Assembly (NCBI GenBank): GCA_036702865.1
Contig: DATNQD010000042.1
Span: 124,001 to 188,000, forward strand
DNA length: 64,000 nucleotides
Reading direction: 5' to 3'
Origin: Trichocoleus sp.
Lineage (GTDB): Bacteria; Cyanobacteriota; Cyanobacteriia; Elainellales; Elainellaceae
Position numbers and translations under genes: made by a program. Below the pieces are notes generated by a model that made no database searches, had not been told where the DNA came from, and saw only the letters and a list, made by a program, of their open reading frames with translations. Shown here piece after piece: positions 56,733 through 64,000 of this stretch (position 1 is its first letter; each line of letters opens with the position of its first letter).

Positions 56733-57752
56733 TTAAGCGTAGTTGAGGTGCATAGGAGGCTGAAGCGGCAAAAAATCAGACGGGAAGCGGGTCTCTTCGT
56801 CGTAGTGAATGCCCTGAGTATCGACTTCTCGTAGGCTGGATCCCTGTAGTTTGGCTCCGTTCAGGTTGGCTCCATGCAGGCTTGCCATATCAAGCTTTGC
56901 AGCCCACAAATAGGCTCCAGTGAGATTTGCATGAGCTAAGTTGGCAGCATAGAGCTTGGCACCATTCAGGTTTGCCTGGGTCAGGTTGGCATGATGCAAA
57001 TCAGCTTCCATTAATTCACACTGGCTCAGGTCGGCTTCATGTAAATCGGTATGTACTAAAGATGTGCCATTGAGCGATGCTGCATGAAGATTTGCTCGCC
57101 CAAATTTGGCAACTTTCAGGCAAGCATCACTGAGGTTTGCCACCGATAGATTTGCTCCGGTAAAGTCTGCCCCATTGAGTTTAGACTCGCTTAAATCAAC
57201 GCCATCGAGGTCTGCACCACTCAGGTCAACCCCGTTTAAATAAGCCTGGTTGAGTTTAATATTATCTAGCTTGGCGCCGCTCAAGTTTGCACCACTCAGC
57301 CTGGCTCCGGTGAGGTTTGCCCAACTCAGATTGGCTTCGCTGAGATTGGTCGATCGCAAATTGATACCGCTCAGGTTTGCGCCACAGAAGTTCACACCAC
57401 TCAGGTTTGCTGAACGTAAATTGACTCCCTTGAGGATTGCACCGCTCAGCTTTGCGCGAGTCAAATTTGCTTTGGTTAAATGGGCACCAGTCAGATTAGA
57501 TTTGGTTAAGTCAGCACTGACAAAACTGGCTCCTGCCAGCCGTGCATAATTCATTGCTGCACCATATAAAAATGCGCCGTTCAGGTTGGCTCCTGTTAGG
57601 TTTGCCCGCTCCAAATTTGCAGAAGCCAGAAATGCCTGTGAGAGGTTTGCCCCACTCAGATCAATCCCGCTTAAATTGGCACCTGCGATATTAATTCCAG
57701 CAAAATCGCGTTCTCCAGATGCGTAGCGTTTTGACAATTCAGCCGCATTCAT
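56733..57752 (-). CDS. Pentapeptide-repeat protein inside the chemosensory cluster
   Basis: A 339-residue protein. The first 15 residues (MNAAELSKRYASGERDF) are a short cap found in many cyanobacterial homologues; from there to about residue 310 it is an unbroken series of A(N/D)LXX repeats that forms a beta helix. The C-terminus is non-repeat. The start at 57752 is chosen from the cap and a GGAAG upstream; an ATG at 57773 is also open. It lies between cheA and cheB on the same strand. A functional link is unproven. Confidence 0.92.
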   Translation of the reverse strand: MNAAELSKRYASGERDFAGINIAGANLSGIDLSGANLSQAFLASANLERANLTGANLNGAFLYGAAMNYARLAGASFVSADLTKSNLTGAHLTKANLTRAKLSGAILKGVNLRSANLSGVNFCGANLSGINLRSTNLSEANLSWANLTGARLSGANLSGAKLDNIKLNQAYLNGVDLSGADLDGVDLSESKLNGADFTGANLSVANLSDACLKVAKFGRANLHAASLNGTSLVHTDLHEADLSQCELMEADLHHANLTQANLNGAKLYAANLAHANLTGAYLWAAKLDMASLHGANLNGAKLQGSSLREVDTQGIHYDEETRFPSDFLPLQPPMHLNYA

Positions 57753-57977
57753 AAGATTTCTACTTCCAATCATGCACTTAGCGCTTAGTTATCCCTTTAT
57801 CTTCATCAGCCCTATCAGCGATCGACCGAAACGATAAGACTCTTACGAATTCGCAGTTTGTTGTTACATGAAAGAGCAGGGACAAGGAAAAAGGGAAAGA
57901 TGAGAGATTTAAAGAGAACTCGGCAGCAGCAACGATCGCAGTCCTATCTTTTGTTCTGATGCCTGATTTTCCGTTCT

Positions 57978-60275
57978 TTAAATCAATCGCTGTAATGTCT
58001 CAATCAGCAAGTCCTGGTTGAAATTACCTTTCGTGATGTAGGCATTGGCTCCCACTTCTGCCCCTCGGCGTTTGTCTTCGTCGCTAGAGAGGGAGGTTAC
58101 AAGAATAATGGGCAGATCGTCATATTCTTTGTGCTGCCGGATTCTTGCTGCTAAACCAAGTCCATCCAGGTTTGGCATTTGCACATCGGAGACGATCGCA
58201 TCCACTGAGCGAGATTGCAGTTTGTTAAAGCCATCCATACCGTCTACAGCAGTGATCACCTCAAATCCAGCGGTTTCTAAAATGCGTTTCTCCTGGGTGC
58301 GTGTGGCGATCGAATCTTCGACGAGCAGAATTGTTGTTTTTTGGGTGAGGGTTGGGGTTGAGGGGGCAGAAACGGTCGATCGGGTGCAGTGACGTGCAGA
58401 CTGGATAAGATCGGGCGGGTGAAGCACCATACAAACCTCGCCTGTTCCGAGTATGGTTGCGCCTGCCACATTGCGAACTCGCTGTAGCAACTTGCTTTGA
58501 GGCTTGATGACGACATCTTGTTCATCGATTAGTGCATCCACAAAGACGCCGAGATGCTCCTGCCCAACCTGTAAAATGACACAGGCAAGCTGACAAGATT
58601 TTTGAGCAGGTTTGACCCCAGGAGTGGCGGCTGGGCTTAGCTCTAGCAGATCAGAGAGCTTAACGACAGAAATTGGGCGATCGTCTCGTAGGATCGTGTC
58701 TTGTCCTTTGATGGGAAATGGCTCATCTGGGTCAACGAAACAGGCAGTTTTGACAAACCCAACTGGAATCGCGTAGGGCATTCCCTCAACCTGGACGATC
58801 AGCACATGTGCGGTTGCCAATGTAATGCCTAAACTAATGCGAAATAGGCAGCCTTTTCCAGGGGTTGACTCAATCTGGAGATTGCCTTTTAGCTTCTCAA
58901 CGTTGGTTTGCACAACATCTAACCCCACTCCCCGACCTGAAACTTCGGTGACGAGGGGAGCAGTCGAAAATCCGGGCGAAAAAATCAGCGATTGAATCTG
59001 ATTGGGGGTCATCGTTGCCAGGTCTTCTTCCCGACAAATGCCTCGCTTGATTGCCGTTTGCTTAATTTGGGCAAGGTCTAATCCACGTCCGTCATCCTGA
59101 ACTTCAATGACAACGCTGGTTGAGGTCTGATATCCGCGCAGGTGGATAGTGGCAGTTGGCGATTTCCCTTGCTGCACTCGGACATCCGGCGGCTCAATTC
59201 CATGATCGATCGCGTTTCGCAGCAGATGCATTAAGGGGTCTTTCATCTCTTCCAGAATCCGCTTATCGGCGCGAGTTTCTGCTCCTTCCACTACCAACTC
59301 GATCGCTTTGCCTTGCTGTCGGGATAGATCGCGTACCATGCGCGGAAACAGATTAAAAATTGTCGCTAATGGCAGCAGTCGTAATGTCCGAATTCCTCCT
59401 TCCAGTTCATTCCCAATCAGTTCAAGCCGAGTTGTGTCTTCATATAAAGCACCGCGTAGATCATTGAGCAAGTTGCCCAAACTTTCCAGGCGCTCCTCCG
59501 TCCGGCTATGAAATCCCTCCAGCCGATGCAGTGCCCCATTTCCCCGCCGCGCCTCTTCAAACACAAAACGATGATTAAACAGATCTCGCCCCCACTCCTC
59601 CCAGAGCAAAACGATCGACTCAACTTCTGCCAACCGATGCGCGATCCGAATCTTTGTCACCGTCAACTCACCTGCTTGAGTCATCAGGTTGTCCAAATTC
59701 TGGGTTGGCACCCGAATTGTATCAATGCGATAGGTGTCGGGAGTCAGGGAAGCGGCAGCAGGGGATAGCAGCGTAGTCATTGTTTCTGCCTGCTCCTCCT
59801 GTTCTTTCACGGTCTGCTCTGGTTCCACTTCCCGCTCTGGTTCCACTTTCCGCTCTGGTTCCACTTCCTTCCCTGCGTCTTCTCCCTCCGCATCTCCCTT
59901 CACTGCCATCAATCCCGCTAACACATGAAACGTATCAACGCCTGCGGCTTCTCCAGTGACAGCTTCATGAACCAGACGACGGATTGCAACAATCCCTTGC
60001 GCCAGCCGATCGCCCAAATGGAGTGACCAGGCCTGCTGATGCAGCTTCAATTGGCTGAGGATATGTTCAATTTGATGAGCCAGCGTGCCAATCTCTTTTA
60101 CCCCAAGCATATTGGCATCACCTTTCAGGGAATGCGCGTCGCGGAGGAGAGATTCTAGCAGTTGGGCATCGTCTGGTTGGGTCTCCAGGCGCAGCAGCCC
60201 ACTGTCAAGGTTGTGCAAGTGCTCTTCGCTGGCAGTTTTAAAGATGGTGCGTAGCTCGTCGTCTTGAATAAACAT
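57978..60275 (-). CDS. cheA: Hybrid chemotaxis histidine kinase CheA-REC
   Basis: A 765-residue kinase. Domains: HPt with His48 (RDAHSLKGDANMLG), acidic linker with VEPER repeats (about 138-156), dimer/catalytic region with N-box LLRNAIDHGIEPP (351-363) and G1 DDGRGLD (394-400), CheW-like domain (about 480-620), and a C-terminal receiver (about 648-765; Asp697, Lys749). CheA fused to a receiver is typical of Wsp-like, non-flagellar chemosensory systems. A 225-base gap separates it from the pentapeptide gene. Confidence 0.95.
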   Translation of the reverse strand: MFIQDDELRTIFKTASEEHLHNLDSGLLRLETQPDDAQLLESLLRDAHSLKGDANMLGVKEIGTLAHQIEHILSQLKLHQQAWSLHLGDRLAQGIVAIRRLVHEAVTGEAAGVDTFHVLAGLMAVKGDAEGEDAGKEVEPERKVEPEREVEPEQTVKEQEEQAETMTTLLSPAAASLTPDTYRIDTIRVPTQNLDNLMTQAGELTVTKIRIAHRLAEVESIVLLWEEWGRDLFNHRFVFEEARRGNGALHRLEGFHSRTEERLESLGNLLNDLRGALYEDTTRLELIGNELEGGIRTLRLLPLATIFNLFPRMVRDLSRQQGKAIELVVEGAETRADKRILEEMKDPLMHLLRNAIDHGIEPPDVRVQQGKSPTATIHLRGYQTSTSVVIEVQDDGRGLDLAQIKQTAIKRGICREEDLATMTPNQIQSLIFSPGFSTAPLVTEVSGRGVGLDVVQTNVEKLKGNLQIESTPGKGCLFRISLGITLATAHVLIVQVEGMPYAIPVGFVKTACFVDPDEPFPIKGQDTILRDDRPISVVKLSDLLELSPAATPGVKPAQKSCQLACVILQVGQEHLGVFVDALIDEQDVVIKPQSKLLQRVRNVAGATILGTGEVCMVLHPPDLIQSARHCTRSTVSAPSTPTLTQKTTILLVEDSIATRTQEKRILETAGFEVITAVDGMDGFNKLQSRSVDAIVSDVQMPNLDGLGLAARIRQHKEYDDLPIILVTSLSSDEDKRRGAEVGANAYITKGNFNQDLLIETLQRLI
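59816..59869. repeat. 18-bp in-frame tandem repeat in the cheA linker
   Basis: Three units beginning GCTCTGGTTCCACTT at 59816, 59834 and 59852, encoding VEPER-type repeats between HPt and kinase. Confidence 0.85.
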
Positions 60276-60281
60276 AGAGCA

Positions 60282-60315
60282 GGGGTTAGGGGTTAGGGGG
60301 GCAATGGGTTAGGGG
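60282..60315 (+). other. Five G-runs with TTA spacers, potential G-quadruplex
   Basis: GGGGTTAGGGGTTAGGGGGG followed closely by GGG and GGGG within 34 bases, upstream of cheA and on its template strand. It meets the usual four-run criterion. Confidence 0.6.
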
Positions 60316-60404
60316 ATAAGATCGTGATTAATTCGCGATTACCAATCCCACATTCCCGATTCTCAAGTCCATATTTCAGCCCATGGCTGGAATTGATTCA
60401 ACAA

Positions 60405-61907
60405 CTAAACAACTTCCTTCAGGTCGAGGGCTGCTTCGTTGAGACGTTGGGTGCCAACTTTAATTTGGCTGACGCCACTGGCGGTTTCTCTGGCAGCAAT
60501 GTTTAGAGCGTTCATCGCATCAACAACTTGTTGAACGGCGATCGATTGCTGTTTGACGTTCAGTGAGATTTGCTGGCTGTTCAGCACCACGTTATTGACA
60601 GCCTCGGTAACGCCATAGAACGAATCTGAGGTTTCTTGTGCCAGTTGTACGCCTTCATCAACCGTTTTTGTGCCTTCATCCGTAACCATGACGGTTGAAT
60701 TAATTGCATTTTGAATATCTGTCACCAGGGAACCAATGCGCTCAGCAGAACTGCGGCTCTGGTCTGCCAGTTTTCGAATTTCGCTCGCAACAACCGCAAA
60801 CCCTTTGCCATGTTCTCCGGCTCGAACTGCCTCTACAGCAGCGTTGAGCGCCAGCATATTTGTTTGATTTGCCAGGTCACTCACTAGATTCGAGATATTT
60901 CCAATCTGGCTTGTCTGTTCACTCAACCGGAGAATTTGATCGGCGATCGCCCCTACTTTTTGCTTCAAATGAGACATGCCATTAAGCGTGCGTTCTACTG
61001 TTTTTGTACCGCTACCTGCTAGTGAAAGAGCCTGTTTTGCACCCGATGCTGCTGCTTCCGCTTGTTCTGAAGATTGTCGAGAAGATGCTCCTAATTCATC
61101 CATTGTTGTTGTCGTTTCGCTGATGGAAGCAGCTTGTTGCATCGCAGTTCTTTCTTGCTGTTCAACCGTTGTGACGATTTCGGTTGTGGCAGTCGCGATC
61201 GAACTAGCAGCTTCGTTCATTTGGTTAGCTGTCCGGCTAATCACCCAATAGCCAATGATTGCTGAAACGAGCAGCGAAATTCCTGTAGCAAGGAGGACGA
61301 TCGTTTTGAGCGAAGTGAGCGCCTGTTGCTGCTGTTCGTTGCTGGTTGTCATGATTTGCAATTCCAGCGCTTGCATTGCTTTAATGAGTTGATTTGTTTT
61401 GTCAACTTGCTGAGTTCCCTCTCCTTCTTTCCATCGAGCGATCGACTCCTTTGATCGGTTTGCACTCACGAGATCGATGAGACCTCGAGTGCTCCTTCTT
61501 GCCTCATTCAATAACTGCCTTAAACGGTCGAAATTCTCTCTTTGATGAGTGTCTTGAATCAGCAGATCAAGCTGTTGAAGCTGTTGTGTTAAATTCTCTT
61601 CAGACTGTTCGTAGGCGTTTAAAAAGGCTAAATTTTTGTCGAGCAGGTAGCCTCTTGTGGCTCTGGAAAGGCTCTGAACATCGATCGCCAATTCATTAAT
61701 TTGATCTTTAACTGCTTGAGAGTGACTCACCCTGGCTGACTTTTCGTTGACCACAGCAATATTCAGTATCGTGACTGCGGCTGAAAGCAATAAACCGAGT
61801 AAAGGTGCAGCATAGCCAGCAATAATCCAATGTCTTAGTTTTAGGTTTTGGGCGCTTTTCATCTTACTTATGCTTGAGTCTATTGAATCTTGTTCTTGTA
61901 GAATCAC
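60405..61907 (-). CDS. Methyl-accepting chemotaxis protein with CHASE3-like sensor
   Basis: A 500-residue chemoreceptor. Helix 1 (IIAGYAAPLLGLLLSAAVTI), a periplasmic helical domain of about 150 residues resembling CHASE3 (HSQAVKDQINELAIDVQSLS and RATRGYLLD), helix 2 (TIVLLATGISLLVSAIIGYW), then the signalling domain with the tip ALNAAVEAVRAGEHGKGFAV followed by VASEIRKLADQS. I see no clear HAMP domain after helix 2. The start may be the ATG at 61862 rather than this GTG. It lies between double-cheW and cheA. Confidence 0.93.
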   Translation of the reverse strand: MILQEQDSIDSSISKMKSAQNLKLRHWIIAGYAAPLLGLLLSAAVTILNIAVVNEKSARVSHSQAVKDQINELAIDVQSLSRATRGYLLDKNLAFLNAYEQSEENLTQQLQQLDLLIQDTHQRENFDRLRQLLNEARRSTRGLIDLVSANRSKESIARWKEGEGTQQVDKTNQLIKAMQALELQIMTTSNEQQQQALTSLKTIVLLATGISLLVSAIIGYWVISRTANQMNEAASSIATATTEIVTTVEQQERTAMQQAASISETTTTMDELGASSRQSSEQAEAAASGAKQALSLAGSGTKTVERTLNGMSHLKQKVGAIADQILRLSEQTSQIGNISNLVSDLANQTNMLALNAAVEAVRAGEHGKGFAVVASEIRKLADQSRSSAERIGSLVTDIQNAINSTVMVTDEGTKTVDEGVQLAQETSDSFYGVTEAVNNVVLNSQQISLNVKQQSIAVQQVVDAMNALNIAARETASGVSQIKVGTQRLNEAALDLKEVV

Positions 61908-61962
61908 TAAGAATTAAAACTAGGGATTCACGGGCAGTTAAATTGAGAATATTTAGGGTTAC

Positions 61963-63021
61963 TTAAGTGACTGAAACGACTTCATTAACTACCAGCGCTT
62001 CCGAGGTAAGAATTTTAGAAAGGTGAATAATACTCATCGTTTTATCCTGATAAAATGCCACACCCTGAAGATATTCATCTTTGCTCGAATGAGCGGAAAC
62101 AGGAGTCGCCAAAACTTTTGTAGGGTGAACATAAACCACATCAAAGATTTCATCTGCGACAATGCCAGCAGTAATATCATTCAGCCGTACAACAATTGCT
62201 TTCTTTCTCAGCTTCTTTTCACTGGCTTTTAGATCAATTAAACTGCTGATATCAATCAGAGTGATGATCTCTCCACGCAGATTAATGTTGCCGATAATAT
62301 GTGATGGACAGCAGGGAATTGGCGTAACTTTATGAATATCAGTAAACTCATGAACTGCCTCTAGCCCAAAGCCGAAGCGCTCACCTTCCAACCCCATCAC
62401 TGCCATCGGTACTCGTTCGATCGCTTCCTGAACCTCGATCGTTTGGCGTAGATTTTCTGTCCGTTCGCGCAGTAGTGCTTGGGCTTTTTGATCGAGGTGA
62501 GCAATGCGGTTTTGATCAACATTAAAGGGGAGATGAGCTAAATTAACTTGCTCACAATCTGCAGGATTTAGGGTTCCCCGGATGCGGTCAATCTCATGAA
62601 CAATTCGTTCAGCACTGAGAAGCGAGATAAGCGTTTCTTCACTTTCAATGATTCCATCTACCAGACGAGTTTTCAGAGAATTATCGACTGGCTCTTTAAA
62701 CAAATGATTTGAGATTTTTTCAACTTCAACTGACCAAACATCACGCACTTGATTAGCCAGGATGCCGATCGATTGATCTTGCCATTGCACCACAATAATA
62801 CTATCGCTCAACGCAAAAGGCGGCAGGCGTAATCCTAACCGTTGATGTAGGTTCAGAATCGGTAAGATTTCATCGCGCCAATAGATTACACCCAGCAGAT
62901 CAGCAGAAAATTCTGCAAGTGGCATAATGAGCGGCATTGCAAAAATTGCCTGTACTGCAACTGCATCAATTCCATAACAGGAGTAACCTAACTCAAAAAC
63001 AACATAGGATTTAGATATCAT
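61963..63021 (-). CDS. cheW: CheW-type scaffold with two CheW domains
   Basis: A 352-residue coupling protein that links receptors to CheA. Domain 1 (1-135): YVVFELGYSCYGIDAVAV, DLLGVIYWRDEILPILNL, IGILANQVRDV. Domain 2 (about 200-345): ERFGFGLEAVHEFTD, HIIGNINLRGEIITLIDI, AGIVADEIFDVVYV. A helical linker joins them. Wsp systems have two separate CheW proteins, here seemingly in one chain. Overlaps cheR by four bases (ATGA), so translation is coupled. Confidence 0.95.
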   Translation of the reverse strand: MISKSYVVFELGYSCYGIDAVAVQAIFAMPLIMPLAEFSADLLGVIYWRDEILPILNLHQRLGLRLPPFALSDSIIVVQWQDQSIGILANQVRDVWSVEVEKISNHLFKEPVDNSLKTRLVDGIIESEETLISLLSAERIVHEIDRIRGTLNPADCEQVNLAHLPFNVDQNRIAHLDQKAQALLRERTENLRQTIEVQEAIERVPMAVMGLEGERFGFGLEAVHEFTDIHKVTPIPCCPSHIIGNINLRGEIITLIDISSLIDLKASEKKLRKKAIVVRLNDITAGIVADEIFDVVYVHPTKVLATPVSAHSSKDEYLQGVAFYQDKTMSIIHLSKILTSEALVVNEVVSVT

Positions 63022-64000
63022 GATTTCTGCTCCTGTAAGCTAAGATATTTTGTTAAACGAGCTTGCAATTCGCTAACGATTAAACCCTCATATATAGGTT
63101 CATTAACATTCAAGTTTTGTAGAAACGATAGTGCTGATTGCCAGTTTCTTCTTGCCCGTTCCAGGCTCCCTTCCTGGTAGTATAAAAATCCTAGCTCTGC
63201 GTAAGCATAAGCCGATGTTGGCATTAGATAAATTACCTTTTTTAGTAAAGCTTTTGCACGATCGACTTCGCCCTGTTCTTCAGCGATTTGAGCCATTAAA
63301 TAATAAGGATTAGCGGTAGAGATATCAATTTGAATTGATTGCTCACTATAAAAAACAGCTTGAGTATAATCGCCTAAATTTGCATAAGCTTGGGCAATTA
63401 AATAGTAAGCTAAAGCGTTTTTTGGAGTAGAACTTATAACTGCTCTTGCCTGCTCGATCGCAGCTAGATAAGCCTTTTGTTTTAGCAACTGTCTGATTTC
63501 GGCAAGCTCGTCTTCAACGCCTGGTTGTTTTTCTACTAGAGCAGTCAGAACAGCGGGCTTTTGGGGTAGAGGGACTGACGAAAAGGCAGATAAACAAATA
63601 GCTGGATCAAATGATGGGACTACTGGAATCTTTAAGAATGGCTTTTCCAATCGATTAGATTGATTAGAGCAAGATTCGACAGGCTGAAAATATTGTCTCC
63701 GCTGGTAAATTACTGATTCAGGGAAACTAAGTATTTCAAACTGCTGAAGATTTTGCCCCTGTAATTCAGCATGACCTGTGAGAAGATAGCCGCCTGGAAT
63801 AAGAGCAGAATAGAATTTTTTGATGACTCGATCGATCGCTTCAGGATTAAAGTAAATAAAAACATTACGACAGAGGATTAAATCGAAATTGTGAATATCA
63901 GAATCAGTATGAAAATATTCGTCATAAACGAGATTTTTAGGTTTAAATTTAACCATTGCCTGAATCGGTGCGGCAATCTTCCACTCATGACGATGAGCCT
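63018..64000 (-). CDS. cheR: CheR-type methyltransferase with TPR repeats (5' end outside window)
   Basis: Chemoreceptor methyltransferase, WspC-like. The frame continues off the right edge (HEWKIAAPIQ before the ATG at 63956), so the N-terminal SAM-binding part is missing. Visible are FDLILCRNVFIYFNP and SALIPGGYLLTGHAEL, the CheR C-terminal motifs, then a linker, then several TPR units (NALAYYLIAQAYANLGDYTQ; ANPYYLMAQIAEEQGEVDRA; SAYAYAELGFLYYQEGSLER). First gene of the leftward cluster. Confidence 0.93.
   Translation of the reverse strand, partial: AHRHEWKIAAPIQAMVKFKPKNLVYDEYFHTDSDIHNFDLILCRNVFIYFNPEAIDRVIKKFYSALIPGGYLLTGHAELQGQNLQQFEILSFPESVIYQRRQYFQPVESCSNQSNRLEKPFLKIPVVPSFDPAICLSAFSSVPLPQKPAVLTALVEKQPGVEDELAEIRQLLKQKAYLAAIEQARAVISSTPKNALAYYLIAQAYANLGDYTQAVFYSEQSIQIDISTANPYYLMAQIAEEQGEVDRAKALLKKVIYLMPTSAYAYAELGFLYYQEGSLERARRNWQSALSFLQNLNVNEPIYEGLIVSELQARLTKYLSLQEQKS

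Overview
The window is a piece of a cyanobacterial chromosome, most likely from a filamentous Leptolyngbya/Oscillatoria-type species. The evidence is the cyanobacterial gene set (ndhC-ndhK-ndhJ, the carboxysome shell gene ccmP, a ChlH-type chelatase, a carotenoid oxygenase, an Rre1/Ycf29-like response regulator, pentapeptide-repeat and SLH proteins) and the many GCGATCGC (HIP1) octamers and shorter GATCG pieces. The genus is inference. I see no rRNA, tRNA, CRISPR array or insertion sequence.

Layout. 1-8 kb: the 3' part of clpX, an alpha/beta hydrolase, then a possible small catabolic module (divergent GntR regulator, cyanuric-acid-hydrolase/barbiturase-family ring-opening amidohydrolase, dienelactone-hydrolase-like enzyme), a Nif11-like protein, a DODA-type extradiol dioxygenase family protein, a type II NADH dehydrogenase and a CDGSH iron-sulfur protein. 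8-16 kb: a small exported protein made of four 15-residue repeats, a MarR regulator, a GT39-type glycosyltransferase, a CYTH enzyme, membrane proteins, ffh and DUF1232/DUF2283 proteins. 16-26 kb: carotenoid oxygenase, SLH lipoprotein, a pentapeptide protein next to ccmP, the methionine-salvage cluster mtnB-mtnD-mtnC, the NDH-1 genes ndhC-K-J and trmD. 27-29 kb: an A+T-rich island with an XRE-type regulator and a tightly coupled pair, a J-domain protein followed by an HNH-nuclease-like protein. 29-40 kb: a Tat-exported beta-carbonic anhydrase with three upstream repeats, a zinc-ribbon membrane protein, dnaK, an RsbW-like kinase, a GT2 glycosyltransferase, an Rre1-like regulator and hom. 40-55 kb: an M1 aminopeptidase with HEAT repeats, a glycogen-debranching-type glucosidase, 2-Cys peroxiredoxin, a short ChlH, dnaX, a decayed MMPL transporter and an HdrB-like protein. 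55-64 kb: a chemosensory cluster read leftward as cheR-TPR, double cheW, mcp, cheA-REC, pentapeptide protein, cheB, with a stand-alone receiver gene facing it.

How it fits together. Several genes belong to photosynthetic carbon and electron metabolism: NDH-1 core subunits, NDH-2, CcmP, a periplasmic carbonic anhydrase, a chelatase for tetrapyrroles and a debranching-type enzyme for glycogen. The chemosensory cluster resembles the Wsp/alternative-cellular-function type more than a classical flagellar one. The best candidate for something undescribed is the 27.0-28.9 kb island: a J-domain protein and a nuclease-like protein with a duplicated DNA-binding-like module, separated by 3 bases and unlike their neighbours in base composition.
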